A stretch of DNA of 64,000 bases, from positions 2,876,001 to 2,940,000 of the forward strand of contig CATNEN010000001.1 of assembly GCA_950097015.1 (NCBI GenBank), written 5' to 3'. The DNA comes from Macrostomum hystrix (Eukaryota; Platyhelminthes; Macrostomidae). A model generated the notes under the pieces. That model had not been told where the DNA came from. It did not search any database and was given only the letters and a program-made list of their open reading frames with translations. The position numbers and the translations under genes were made by a program. Of this stretch, positions 52,201 to 61,195 are shown in pieces; within the stretch, counting starts at the first letter, position 1, and every line of letters starts with the position of its first letter.

Positions 52201-52510
52201 TCACAATCTTGCCAACACCGGGTCCGACAAATGCGTTAGCCTTCAAAACGCCTAGACCATCAACTGGGCAGTCGCAGAGGCGCAGGTGTACACAACTAGA
52301 CGGCACATTGCTAACTATAGGCATTGAAACTGATGTTGATGCGACGGATACAGTCGGGCGGCAGAAACATTTGCCGCTGTTCAATGGCTGCTCTATACAG
52401 GCGCCAGGACTTATCGATTCGCTCAGATCAACCGGGCAAGCATTGTGAGGGGCACCAGCTGCGAGTCCCAGCTGGGCCAAATGAACAACTAAGATGGAAG
52501 CGAAATAATT
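46205..52510 (-). CDS. LRR transmembrane receptor with TIR-like cytoplasmic domain
   Basis: Six phase-matched exons: 51696-52510, 50342-50725, 50073-50238, 48642-48817, 47390-47987 and 46205-46348, about 760 residues. The exon with the start codon was not found. The first exon here opens with a hydrophobic signal-like stretch (ASILVVHLAQLGLAAGA) and a Cys cluster. LRRs follow (IVKLILNGCGLTSLTVDSL, LQTLHISANQFHRLP, LKSLRLSGNRLTKIPPDLP, VLNMDSNQLTDVQ). One transmembrane helix is seen (VLSGAIPGAAVLVAAVLSLI), then QKRHR. The tail has a Pro-rich stretch and an alpha/beta segment: RYLLICCEKDQVDYFS, NWKIILIVLSEDLLRLECM, VIRVTIVPG and QFVAWSNEPAELIRNF. These align in order with TIR strands and helices (Y-S-E-K-D, V-L-S-E, L-x-P, L-x-W), but boxes 1 and 2 are degenerate. 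The domain order is that of Toll-like receptors. A SEFIR-type or novel domain is the alternative. Confidence 0.75.
46390..47370. repeat. 20-bp minisatellite in receptor intron 5
   Basis: About 48 copies of GACTGACTGTCAGGGTTGGT with 16- and 24-bp length variants made by loss or gain of GACT. It ends about 20 bases from the donor at 47389. Confidence 0.97.
48115..48310. repeat. 20-21-bp minisatellite in receptor intron 4
   Basis: About 10 copies of TTATCTGGGGATTAGGGATT. Confidence 0.93.
48880..50060. repeat. 32-bp minisatellite in receptor intron 3
   Basis: About 37 copies of a 32-bp unit with TTCAGGCTATCCAACTCATT and (A/C)ATTCTGAA(T/C)CC. It fills almost the whole intron, ending about 10 bases from the donor at 50072. 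Confidence 0.97.
50830..51240. repeat. 19-bp minisatellite in receptor intron 1
   Basis: About 21 copies of GAAGAAATGATCCGAAACT with CCG, CAG, CGG and TAG variants. Confidence 0.95.
51311..51677 (+). mobile_element. SINE family A in receptor intron 1
   Basis: Nearly complete copy with a short deletion in the head (the A-box segment is missing) and an intact body and ATT-rich tail. It is flanked by GTATTATACT (51301-51310) and GTATTGTACT (51678-51687), a 10-bp target duplication with one mismatch. Confidence 0.88.
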
Positions 52511-52584
52511 CTGCAATTCGCGATTTTCGGAAATTTAGAAATGTAAAGAAAACATTTTATTTTCTGACACTATTCCTAAACTAC

Positions 52585-53395
52585 AATGCTTCGGTTGATA
52601 CCCAACCTAACCTCTAATGCTTCGGCTGATACCTAACCTAAACTACAATTTTTCGACTGATACCCAACCTAACCTCTAATGCTTCGGCTGATACCTAACC
52701 TAAACTACAATTTTTCGACTGATACCCAACCTAACCTCTAATGCTTCGGCTGATACACAACCTAACCTCTAATGCTTCGGCTGATACCCAACCTAACCTC
52801 TAATGCTTCGGCTGATACACAACCTAACCTCCAATGCTTCGGCTGATACACAACCTAACCTCTAATGCTTCGGCTGATACAAAACCTAACCTCCAATGCT
52901 TCGGCTGATACACAACCTAACCTCCAATGCTTCGGCTGATACACAACCTAACCTCCAATGCTTCGGCTGATACACAACCTAACCTCCAATGCTTCGGCTG
53001 ATACACAACCTAACCTCCAATGCTTCGGCTGATACACAACCTAACCTCCAATGCTTCGGCTGATACACAACCTAACCTCTAATGCTTCGGCTGATACACA
53101 ACCTAACCTCTAATGCTTCGGCTGATACAAAACCTAACCTCCAATGCTTCGGCTGATACCCAACCTGACATCCAAATCTTCGGCTGATACCCAACCTGAC
53201 ATCCAAATCTTCGGCTGATACCCAACCTGACATCCAAATCTTCGGCTGATACCAAACCTGACATCCAAATCTTCGGCTGATACCAAACCTGACCTCCAAA
53301 TCTTCGGCTGATACCCAACCTGACCTCCAATGCTTCGGCTGATACCCAACCTGACCTCCAATGCTTCGGCTGATACCAAACCTCCTGCTTTTGTC
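52585..53395. repeat. 31-bp minisatellite upstream of the receptor exons
   Basis: About 26 copies with ACACAACCTAACCTCCAATG and CTTCGGCTGAT. Variant blocks with CATCCAAAT replace the middle part at the right end. It lies just upstream of the first recognised receptor exon, either promoter or a first intron. Confidence 0.96.
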
Positions 53396-53678
53396 CCAAC
53401 CTGCTGCATGCTTTTTCCAAAGCTACATGCAGAAATAAAAATAATACTTAACACACGAATAAAACGTTTTGAATTTCGCACAGAACACAAGTAATGTTTT
53501 CGCAAATATTCAAAATCGTACAAATTGTGCTAATTGTGCTACAACGAGTACCTATGAAGTCATGCAAAATAAATGCAAAAACAACTGAAGCAATGACGAA
53601 TTTTCGAATTATCATTCAAAGAGGCAATGCATAAAACACTTAAGTAGGCAGTTTTTATGCTATTAAAATTAGTTATTT

Positions 53679-55189
53679 TTACTTTCTCTTGCTACGGAAG
53701 CATCGATCCTCAATTCGACCAATCAGCGTTGAAACCAATGAATTTATCTTTATCTTCAACGGTGTTGTGTATCGAAACACACCAAGTCGTCGATGTTTAG
53801 CATCAAATTCGGCTGCTAAGAGTCTAGACTGCAGCGTCACCCAGTGCTGCTGCTGCTGATGCTGACTGTTCGCGCTTTCACCAGCTGATGACTGATTCCA
53901 TTGAAGACTATAACGTGCCAGACCTTTTGACACAATCTGCTCGGCAATGCAACGATACTTGAATGGCGATAGAGATAACAGACGCCATTGATAGACTTCG
54001 CATAGAGCAATCTGATTACCATTGTTGACATCGTTGCCTAGCAACTGCAAGATTCGAACCCGGGCTGTTCGACCTGTTAACCGACGCTGCAGCCAACTGA
54101 AGGCATTTTGCCCACTGACCAGTTCAACCCCAGCTAGACGTAGGTGCAGAAATGGATCTCCGTCTGTATTTTTACTAGGAATAAGAAATGAGAGCACAGG
54201 CTCATGCTTAGCAACTAAATCTAGGTAGGCGCCCTTTGCTCCAGCATCAGTTTTCAACACTGGCACTCTCAGGCAGCGAATAACTCGAATTCGAAACACC
54301 CAATCACCATTTTTAACCTCGGCTGGTAGATGGGCAATACTTGGCCATAGACGCATCCAATAGCGATGCCTGGCAAGAGTTATTAGGCCGACAACACCTA
54401 GGCCAATAGGGATTTTCTGCAGATGATTTGGGATTTCATAATTCTTCAGGAGTAAATAAATTTCAATATAAAAAGTAACAATAGATTTGCAAAAGTCCTT
54501 CATATCTATAAACTGACTTTGCTAAAAAGCCATCATTTATCTATCTGCAGTGGCAGATCTAGGAAGGAGCCCACTAACTGTTGGTGATTTAAGTTTGATT
54601 TTATTTCTCATAGTCAGAGTAAATCTAATTTTTCGCTTTATAATCGTCTAACTACTTTTATGGACTATGTTTCAGTGTCATTACTTTGATTAATAATTTA
54701 CCCAAAGAAAAAAGAAAGAGGAGAGATTAGAAAAAACTGAGAGGGATTTATAAAAGAGCAGAAATATGGAGCTAGGCCATATCTAACTAGGTGTCCTAAA
54801 TTTATTATTTAACTTATGGTAAATTAAGAAAGTAGAAAACCTTACCAATTAAGAAATAAACTTAAACCATTTGGCTTAAAGTCCTAAACATACGCTTAAA
54901 TCAGTCTATTTAATTTTTAGAATACTATTAATCATATTGAAATAAGAATTTTCATAACTACTTCTTAACTTAATGTCTTTAACACTCTTACTTTATACTA
55001 TAATTTTTATTCTGACAAAGTATTACTGTTCATAACTTAAATCATTATTAATAGCTCAAAATAAGTAATCACTATGATTTTTAGCTAATTTCTAAAATAA
55101 CATGTTAAAAAAACACAAAAATTACTTACTGAAATCCATGAAAAGTTTTTGTCAACAAATGTATATGCATCATCCATCCATGACCTCAT
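53679..55189 (-). CDS. C3orf33-like protein (SNase-like fold)
   Basis: Two phase-0 exons: 55130-55189 (MRSWMDDAYTFVDKNFSWIS) and 53679-54416, giving 265 residues. The exon 2 start at the CAG acceptor next to 54417 places KIPIGLGVVGLITLARHRYW, a hydrophobic membrane-anchor-like segment, near the N-terminus, as in C3orf33. The diagnostic blocks are FLHLRLAGVELVSGQNAFSW and LQRRLTGRTARVRILQLLGN, then LARYSLQW and LQSRLLAAEFDAKHRRLGVF, matching the human C3orf33 pattern of LAGVELAETGKAWLQ and LLKAELTALKKGEGIW. The animal family is poorly understood. A staphylococcal-nuclease-like barrel is expected, but I make no claim of catalysis. Insertions (a Gln/His stretch) separate the conserved blocks. 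An in-frame ATG at 54503 would give an alternative start inside the intron. Confidence 0.82.
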
Positions 55190-55627
55190 TGTGAAATTTT
55201 TAATCTATGCATTGAAACCTGAAAAGTATAGTTTTCATAGTTTATTAATGTGGTAGGCTAGTTTTACATTCTTTTGCTCACACAATATAGTATAAACTAA
55301 CAGTATGTATGATTCTTAGAAAATTCATAATATACACATATAATTTTGCTTTGTTTTAATTCTATATGCTTTAATTCTTTGTTTCACTATGCATGCCCAC
55401 CCCCAATTTGTGCTATATATAAAAAAATTTCCCCAACCTAAAAATCAATGGTCCGCGAGATGGAAGTTCTTAAATATATGTTTTATAAGCAAGGAGTTCT
55501 TTCACTTAAAAATTCACTCATGTTTTGTGTTGGATATTTGGTGGTAAAGGCGAAAGCTAAAGTGGTTATCAGAGACTCAGAATCAGTTATATAGAACAAT
55601 AGAGTAAATAATACAAACGTTGTGTTT
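55190..55627. other. Upstream region of the C3orf33-like gene
   Basis: AT-rich, with no recognised element. The C3orf33-like promoter should lie here. Confidence 0.4.
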
Positions 55628-55637
55628 GATTGGTACC

Positions 55638-55917
55638 ATACATGCATAACACCTGGCCGACCCGGCCAAACCAGCCGGGTGAAACGAGGGCCAAGCAAGG
55701 TAAGTCGCAAAAACCAATCGACCAAGTGCAAAAAAATCAAAGGGGGGGACCAAGGGACAAAAAAGGAAGGCGTGAAGAAAAGGAAAAAGGGGACAGAAAA
55801 AGAGAGCAAATGAGAGCAAACTAAGTCGTAAATAGAGCAATGAAACGAACTAAGTCGCAAATGAGAGCAAAAACTAAGTCGCAAGGCTGGCTAAGATTTG
55901 GGAGGTTGCGCATGTAT
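55638..55917. mobile_element. MITE-like element with 10-bp target duplication
   Basis: 280 bp between GATTGGTACC (55628-55637) and GATTGGTGCC (55918-55927), nine of ten matching. The ends are inverted, ATACATGCATAAC and ATACATGCGCAAC (11 of 13). The interior has simple AACTAAGTCGCAAATGAGAG repeats and no transposase. The duplication size suggests a Mutator-like family (inference). Confidence 0.5.
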
Positions 55918-55927
55918 GATTGGTGCC

Positions 55928-56767
55928 CTCCAATCCATTGGAGCCTTTAAAGGCTGGTTATAACCAATAATGTTAAAGAGTGATTCTATACAGTTTGAGA
56001 GTTAAAAAGTGTCTTACCATTCAGGCACTTGTACTTTGTTACCACAGTTATTGAATATACATATATATAATTAAAGTGTTAGGCCTATAGTTCCCTATAA
56101 TTGGGTAAATTTAAATATAATGAAAGTTGACTATTGTTATTAACTAAACATTTTGCAGTGGATAAATATAAGAAACTTAAAGAAGAAAGGAGCCCTATGA
56201 CATTAAAATTAATATAAGCAATATAATATTTTAGCATATAGCTAGCTTGTATCCTTAATCCATATGACACAGATGTTACTAAGGTTAAGTTAAAAGTTGC
56301 AGCATCTAAGTAGGTAAAGTAAGTCACATCTATGCAATGCTTTTAATTGTATGTAAGCTAACTATATAAATTAAAGACCAATAGTAAATAATAATACAAA
56401 TACTAACCAATGATACAAAAAAGATAAATGTCCATACATGCCAATTTAAACCATGTAAAAAAAGTTGTCTTCTTGTTGTTCCACCTTGTTGTGACTGCTA
56501 TGGTGATATGTGGACCCTTCTGACCAGCAACTTTCTAGTATACACTTTGACCCACATGGCAAATTGCTGCAAGCGTCTTATGAAGCCGTCAATTCCATGT
56601 TCATCAATAAGTTAAGTCTATGGATTTCTCAGTCAGCCAGGCTCACTGAGATTATAGAAACCAGGCTGCTGTCAGTCAGCCTGGCTAAATGAGCCACGCT
56701 AACTTGAATAAAACTTGGCTAAATGTAAAAGTAAACCAAATGTACACCTAAAAAGTGTACTTACTTA
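55928..56767. other. Intergenic, nothing recognised
   Basis: AT-rich with short open frames only. A block TCCATTGGAGCCTTTA near 55935 recurs near 59180, a minor dispersed repeat. Confidence 0.4.
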
Positions 56768-57314
56768 TCTATATATATAAAAGTGAAAACTCTGTCTGTC
56801 TGTCTGTCTGTGTGCAACCTTTTGTCTTTATAGACGCCGAAACCGCTCAACCAAATCGCACCAAACTTTGCACATACCTAAAACCACCTACGCTGAGTGC
56901 AATAGGCTACTCAAATTCCCGAAAAATCATTTCCTTCCTGCTCAAAAGTGCAAAAAACTGCTCAAAAATCGTCAAAAAATCACTCAATTCGACATATCGT
57001 CGCCCCACTTTGTCAGATTTTCTCCAAATTTGATCCACTTACACTTTACATGTTTTCCAACAATGCTATCAATTTTGAACATTTCTACTCAATCCAGAGC
57101 AAAGCTGCATCATCTCAAAGTGAGTCACTTTTTGTTTTCCGAGGACAGCCACCCCAACTCCCCTCCGCCACTCTGCGGGCCAAATTTTATTACAGCCACC
57201 CCCTCCCTTCCCCGGGCGCCAAAGCCCCAGACTGTACATTGTATTTCAAGCCGTGAATGTACACAGCCCAAACCCCTAGACTGTCTACTGGCCCCCAAGC
57301 AGCACTGAGACTGA

Positions 57315-58355
57315 GTGCGGTGGCGTCCCAGTGCGCAGGGCGATATTTCTCTCCAGCCAGCCTGGGATAGAAGAAAGAGAGAGGCTGGCGATCAACTGAT
57401 GGGTGGTGTCACTCTGCTGCTGTCTGGAGACTTTAGACAGACGCTGCCTGTGATTCCGCGTGGCACTCCTGCTGATGAGATTAATGCTTGCCTAAAATCA
57501 TCTCACCTGTGGCCATCGGTTGTGAAGTTGCACCTACGAACAAACATGAGAGCTACAATTCAAGGAGACGAAACAGCTCATGAGTTCTCTGCCAATCTAT
57601 TGCGAATCGGCAATGGTCTGCTGGAGATTAGCACCGAGGATGGGCAGTCATCGATCGCTACAATCGGAACCATTGTGCAGTCAGTGCAGGAGCTCAAGGC
57701 AAAAGTTTACCCGAACCTGATGGTTCGATATGCTGACGTTGACTGGCTGTCAGAGAGGGCAATTCTGTGTCCTAGAAATGATGCCGCCAACGAAATTAAC
57801 TACCAACTGCTTCAGGAGTTGCCAGGTGCAGTTTTCACCTACAAGTCAATTGATACAACGTTGACTGATGACACCGCTGTGGAGTATCCTGTTGAGTTTC
57901 TGAACTCTCTAGATCCTCCTGGAACTCCATCGCACAACTTGCAGCTGAAAGTTGGGGCACCAATTATGCTCCTCCGCAACCTGAATGCGCCAAGGCTGTG
58001 TAACGGCACCAGACTGATAGTCAGCCGGCTCTTCCCACACGTGATTGAGGCCACGATAATGACTGGATCTGGCAGAGGAGAGTCTGTGTTCGTTCCCCGG
58101 ATTCCAATTATCCCCACGGACCTGCCATTTCAGTTCAAGCGACTGCAGTTCCCTGTGAGAGTGTGCTTTGCGATGACTATTAACAAGGCTCAGGGACAGT
58201 CGCTGAAGGTGGCTGGCATCAACCTGGAGACTCCTTGCTTCTCGCATGGGCAGCTTTATGTTGCCTGCTCCCGTGTTGGAACTCCAGCTGGCCTATTCAT
58301 TTTCGCACCAAGGGGAAGAACGAAGAATGTGGTGTATCCCCAGGCCTTGAGGTGA
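57315..58355 (+). pseudogene. Helitron Pif1-like helicase, C-terminal part
   Basis: An open frame of about 346 codons. From residue about 30 it matches the Helitron helicase: GGVTLLLSGDFRQTLPVIPR (motifs II-III region), LRTNMRA, then ILCPRNDAANEIN. It continues with GAPIMLLRNLN, FAMTINKAQGQS and HGQLYVACSRV, close to the normal C-terminus (KNVVYPQALR). The Walker A motif, the N-terminal helicase part and the HUH Rep domain are missing, and the first residues are non-homologous. It therefore cannot drive transposition alone, although the remaining frame is intact, which suggests a fairly recent origin. Confidence 0.9.
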
Positions 58356-58507
58356 CTCGCAAGCAATTAATAGAAAAGTAGTCACGAATTGACCTTGACC
58401 TGTCTAACTCTGAACTCTGAAACAGTTTAATTTTGTTTCTTTGACATTGTTATTGTTATGCCATGGCTATTTTCCTTATGTATACACGTGTACATGCATA
58501 CTGTATA

Positions 58508-58783
58508 CAGAGGCAGATTTAGGGGGGGCGGGGGGGGGGGGCAGTCGCCCCCCTAAATTTTAATCATGGGAATAAGATGCCCCCACCAGGGGCGCCAGTC
58601 GCAGCACTGGCGCCCCTTTTCGGCCGCTGGCGCCCCTTTTCGGCCGCTGGCTCCCGTTTTTCAGCCGCTGGCGCCCTTTCTTGGCTCCTGGCGCCCTTTT
58701 TCGGCCGCTGGCACCCCCTCTGTGATTCTCATGGCGCTCCCCTGACAGACCGCCCCAAGACAAAATTCCTGGATCTGCCACTG
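58508..58783. mobile_element. hAT-type MITE nested in the Helitron
   Basis: 276 bp flanked by a perfect 8-bp duplication ACTGTATA (58500-58507 and 58784-58791). The inverted ends CAGAGGCAGATTTAGG and CAGTGGCAGATCCAGG are hAT-like. The interior is G/C-rich with GGCGCCCCTTTTCGGCCGCT repeats and no coding capacity. A solitary related end (CAGTGGCAGATCTAGGAAGG) is at 54549. Confidence 0.9.
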
Positions 58784-59020
58784 ACTGTATAGAGAAGTGG
58801 CTAAGAGACATGTTTCTAAAGAAGTAATCAAGAGGGGGCTGTTTGGACAAACTTTTCACTTATTTTTTACTTAAAACGCCCTTAAACAAACTCTTCACTT
58901 TTCATTAATGCAGTAAATAAATAAATGGTGACCTTCACTATAAAGTTAATACAGAGACGTGAATTGCTTACTGCTTTGCTTTAAATTTCTGCCCCAAAAA
59001 CAACGGGCAAAAAAAGCTAG

Positions 59021-59607
59021 TTTAATAATAAATAAGCTAATATTAATGACTGGGCAACTAAACTAAAGCTTTTGTAGGCCTAATTTAGTAAAGTGTTACA
59101 ACTGTTTTGTAAAAATATGATAATAAAAAATCGAATATAATTAAACTGTAGGCCTAACTGGTAGTGGTACCCTCCTATCCATTGGAGCCTTTAGTAAATA
59201 ATAAATAGTAAATAGTAAATAGTAAATAACAGCATATCTAATAATGATAATAAAATCAATTGCAAAACTTAAGCAATGCACTTAATTTAAAACCTAAGCA
59301 AACTAGGTAGGTGCCTAGACCTAACTTCAATTGAAGCCAGAGTTAATTCGGTAAAGCCAGCCAAGTAACTCCAGTTATTTGATTTAAAAGTGAAAAGTGA
59401 AAAATTTTAAACTGCAAAGCGAAAACGAAAACTCATGTGACGTTGTCTCTCTAATTTAATGTAATTTTAATATGCCAGTTAGAATTATGTGCAATTCTTT
59501 CTTTAGCTATAATTGTTAGGGATATTTCTTCGGTTTTCCATTAATAGGCCCTATTTATAATGGTTTTGTTTTAGTGTACTACATAGTCGTAGGTTTCGTC
59601 ACGGGGT
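59021..59607. other. Intergenic, AT-rich
   Basis: Contains a short TAAATAG microsatellite near 59192-59227. No gene was recognised. Confidence 0.4.
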
Positions 59608-61195
59608 CCATGTTACACTCCATAAAGCCAATTCTGCGTTACAATCCGAGCCTTCAAAGCGGTACTCTGCGCGCAGCGGCGTAGAGATACGCGCAGCTTT
59701 AGCTTTCAAAGCTCCTCTACCCCTGCTCCTCTACCCCCTGCTCCTCTACCCCTGCTCCTCTTCTGGCCCTGCTACTCTACCCCTGCTCCTCTTCCCCTGC
59801 TCCACTACCCACTGCTCCTTAAACCCTGCTCCTCTACCCTTAATCCTCTACCTCTGCTCCTCTACCCCTGCTCCTCTACTATACTGCTCCTCTACCCTTA
59901 CTTCTCTACCCCTGCTCCTCTACCCCTGCTCCTCTACCCCTGCTCCTCTTCTGGCCCTGCTTCTCTAGCCCTGCTCCTCTACTCCTGCACGTCTACCCCT
60001 GCTCCTCTAACCCCTGCTCCTCTACCCCTGCTCCTCTACACCTTGCACCTCTAATGGCCCTGCTCCTCTACCCCTGCTTCTCTACCCCTGCTCCTCTACC
60101 CCTGCTCCTCTACCCCTGCTCCTCTACCCCTGGTCCTCTACACCTTGCTCCTCTAATGACCCTGCTCCTCTACCCCTGCTTCTCTACCCCTGCTCCTCTA
60201 CCCACTGCTCCTCTACCCCTGCTCCTTTTCTGGCCCTGCTTCTCTACCCCTGCTCCTCTACCCCTGCTCCTTTTCTGGCCCTGCTTCTCTAGCCCTGCTC
60301 CTCTACTCCTGCCTCTACCCCTACTCATCTACCCGCCTGCTCCTCTACTCCTGCTCCTCTTCTGGCCCTGCTACTCTACCCCTGCTCCTCTTCCCCTGCT
60401 CCACTACCCACTGCTCCTTAACCCCTGCTCCTCTACCCTTAATCGTCTACCTCTGCTCCTCTACCCCTGCTCCTCTACCCACTGCTCCTCTACTATTGCT
60501 CCTCTACTATTGCTCCTCTACTATTGCTCCTCTACCCTTACTTCTCTACCCCTGCTCCTCTACCCCTGCTCCTCTACCCACTGCTCCTCTACTAACCCTG
60601 CTCCTCTACCCACTGCTCCTCTACTAACCCTGCTCCTCTACCCCTGCTCTTCTTCCCCTGCTCCTCTGCCCCCTGCTTCTACCCCCCTTGCTCTACACCC
60701 CACTGTTCTTACGCCCTTTCTTGTGCCGCCCAGGTACTTGCCAGATCTGGGAAAAATTTGTCCTCTCTCCCACCATGCCTGCCATTCCCCGCCATCCTTG
60801 ATAGTCCCCTCCCCCATTCTCCTTGGCATTCCTCCAGCCATCCTTGACAGTCCCCTCCCCTCCCTCATCCTCCCTGGCCTTGACAGTCCCTGGCTAGCAA
60901 GCTAGCAAATTATAATTAGCAATAATAGGCCGATAGGAAACAATAACATACAAACTAATTGTAAAGACACTGCATCGAATCGATTAAATTGATCCTGGTA
61001 ACTCTTTCTAAAAAAGTCAGTCATTGAAACGGTATCTAATTAAACAGCATTGATTATATATTATATTTATGCACGTAGATTTGTGCCCCATATTAAAGCA
61101 TTGCATTGGCTTTGAAAGCTAAAGCTGCGCGCAGAGTACCGCTTTGAAGGCTCGGATTGTAACGCAGAATTGGCTTAATGGAGTGTAACACGGGT
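59608..61195. mobile_element. Inverted-repeat element with a minisatellite interior
   Basis: Left arm about 59608-59715 and right arm about 61110-61195 are inverted copies sharing GTTACACTCCAT, AGCCAATTCTGCGTTACAAT, CGAGCCTTCAAAGCGGTACT and CTGCGCGCAGC. The right arm lacks a 19-bp piece present at the left. Between them lies the 14-bp array and a short CCTTGACAGTCCC repeat. No transposase was seen and target duplications could not be fixed. Confidence 0.78.
59715..60690. repeat. 14-bp minisatellite (TGCTCCTCTACCCC)
   Basis: About 65 degenerate copies. Larger blocks are themselves repeated (TTCTGGCCCTGCT and TACCCACTGCTCC combinations recur in order). The long + frame of Leu/Pro/Ser across it is a by-product of low complexity. 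Confidence 0.95.

Larger units (their letters stand above)
56768..59020 (+). mobile_element. Helitron, internally deleted
   Basis: Starts with TCTATATATATAAAAGTG directly after an A and ends with CTAG directly before a T, the A/T insertion site typical of Helitrons. A short stem (TGCCC at 58990-58994 with GGGCA at 59005-59009) precedes the final GCTAG, as in the known 3' hairpin. The 5' region has the (CTGT)n run and CGCCGAAACCGCTCAACC found in many animal Helitrons. Only the C-terminal part of the helicase remains, and the Rep nuclease is absent. A 276-bp MITE is inserted near the 3' end. Confidence 0.9.

Noticed and set aside
60054-60905. 283-codon Leu/Pro/Ser-rich frame
   Set aside because: Translation of the degenerate 14-bp satellite. 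No domain or codon signature of a gene.
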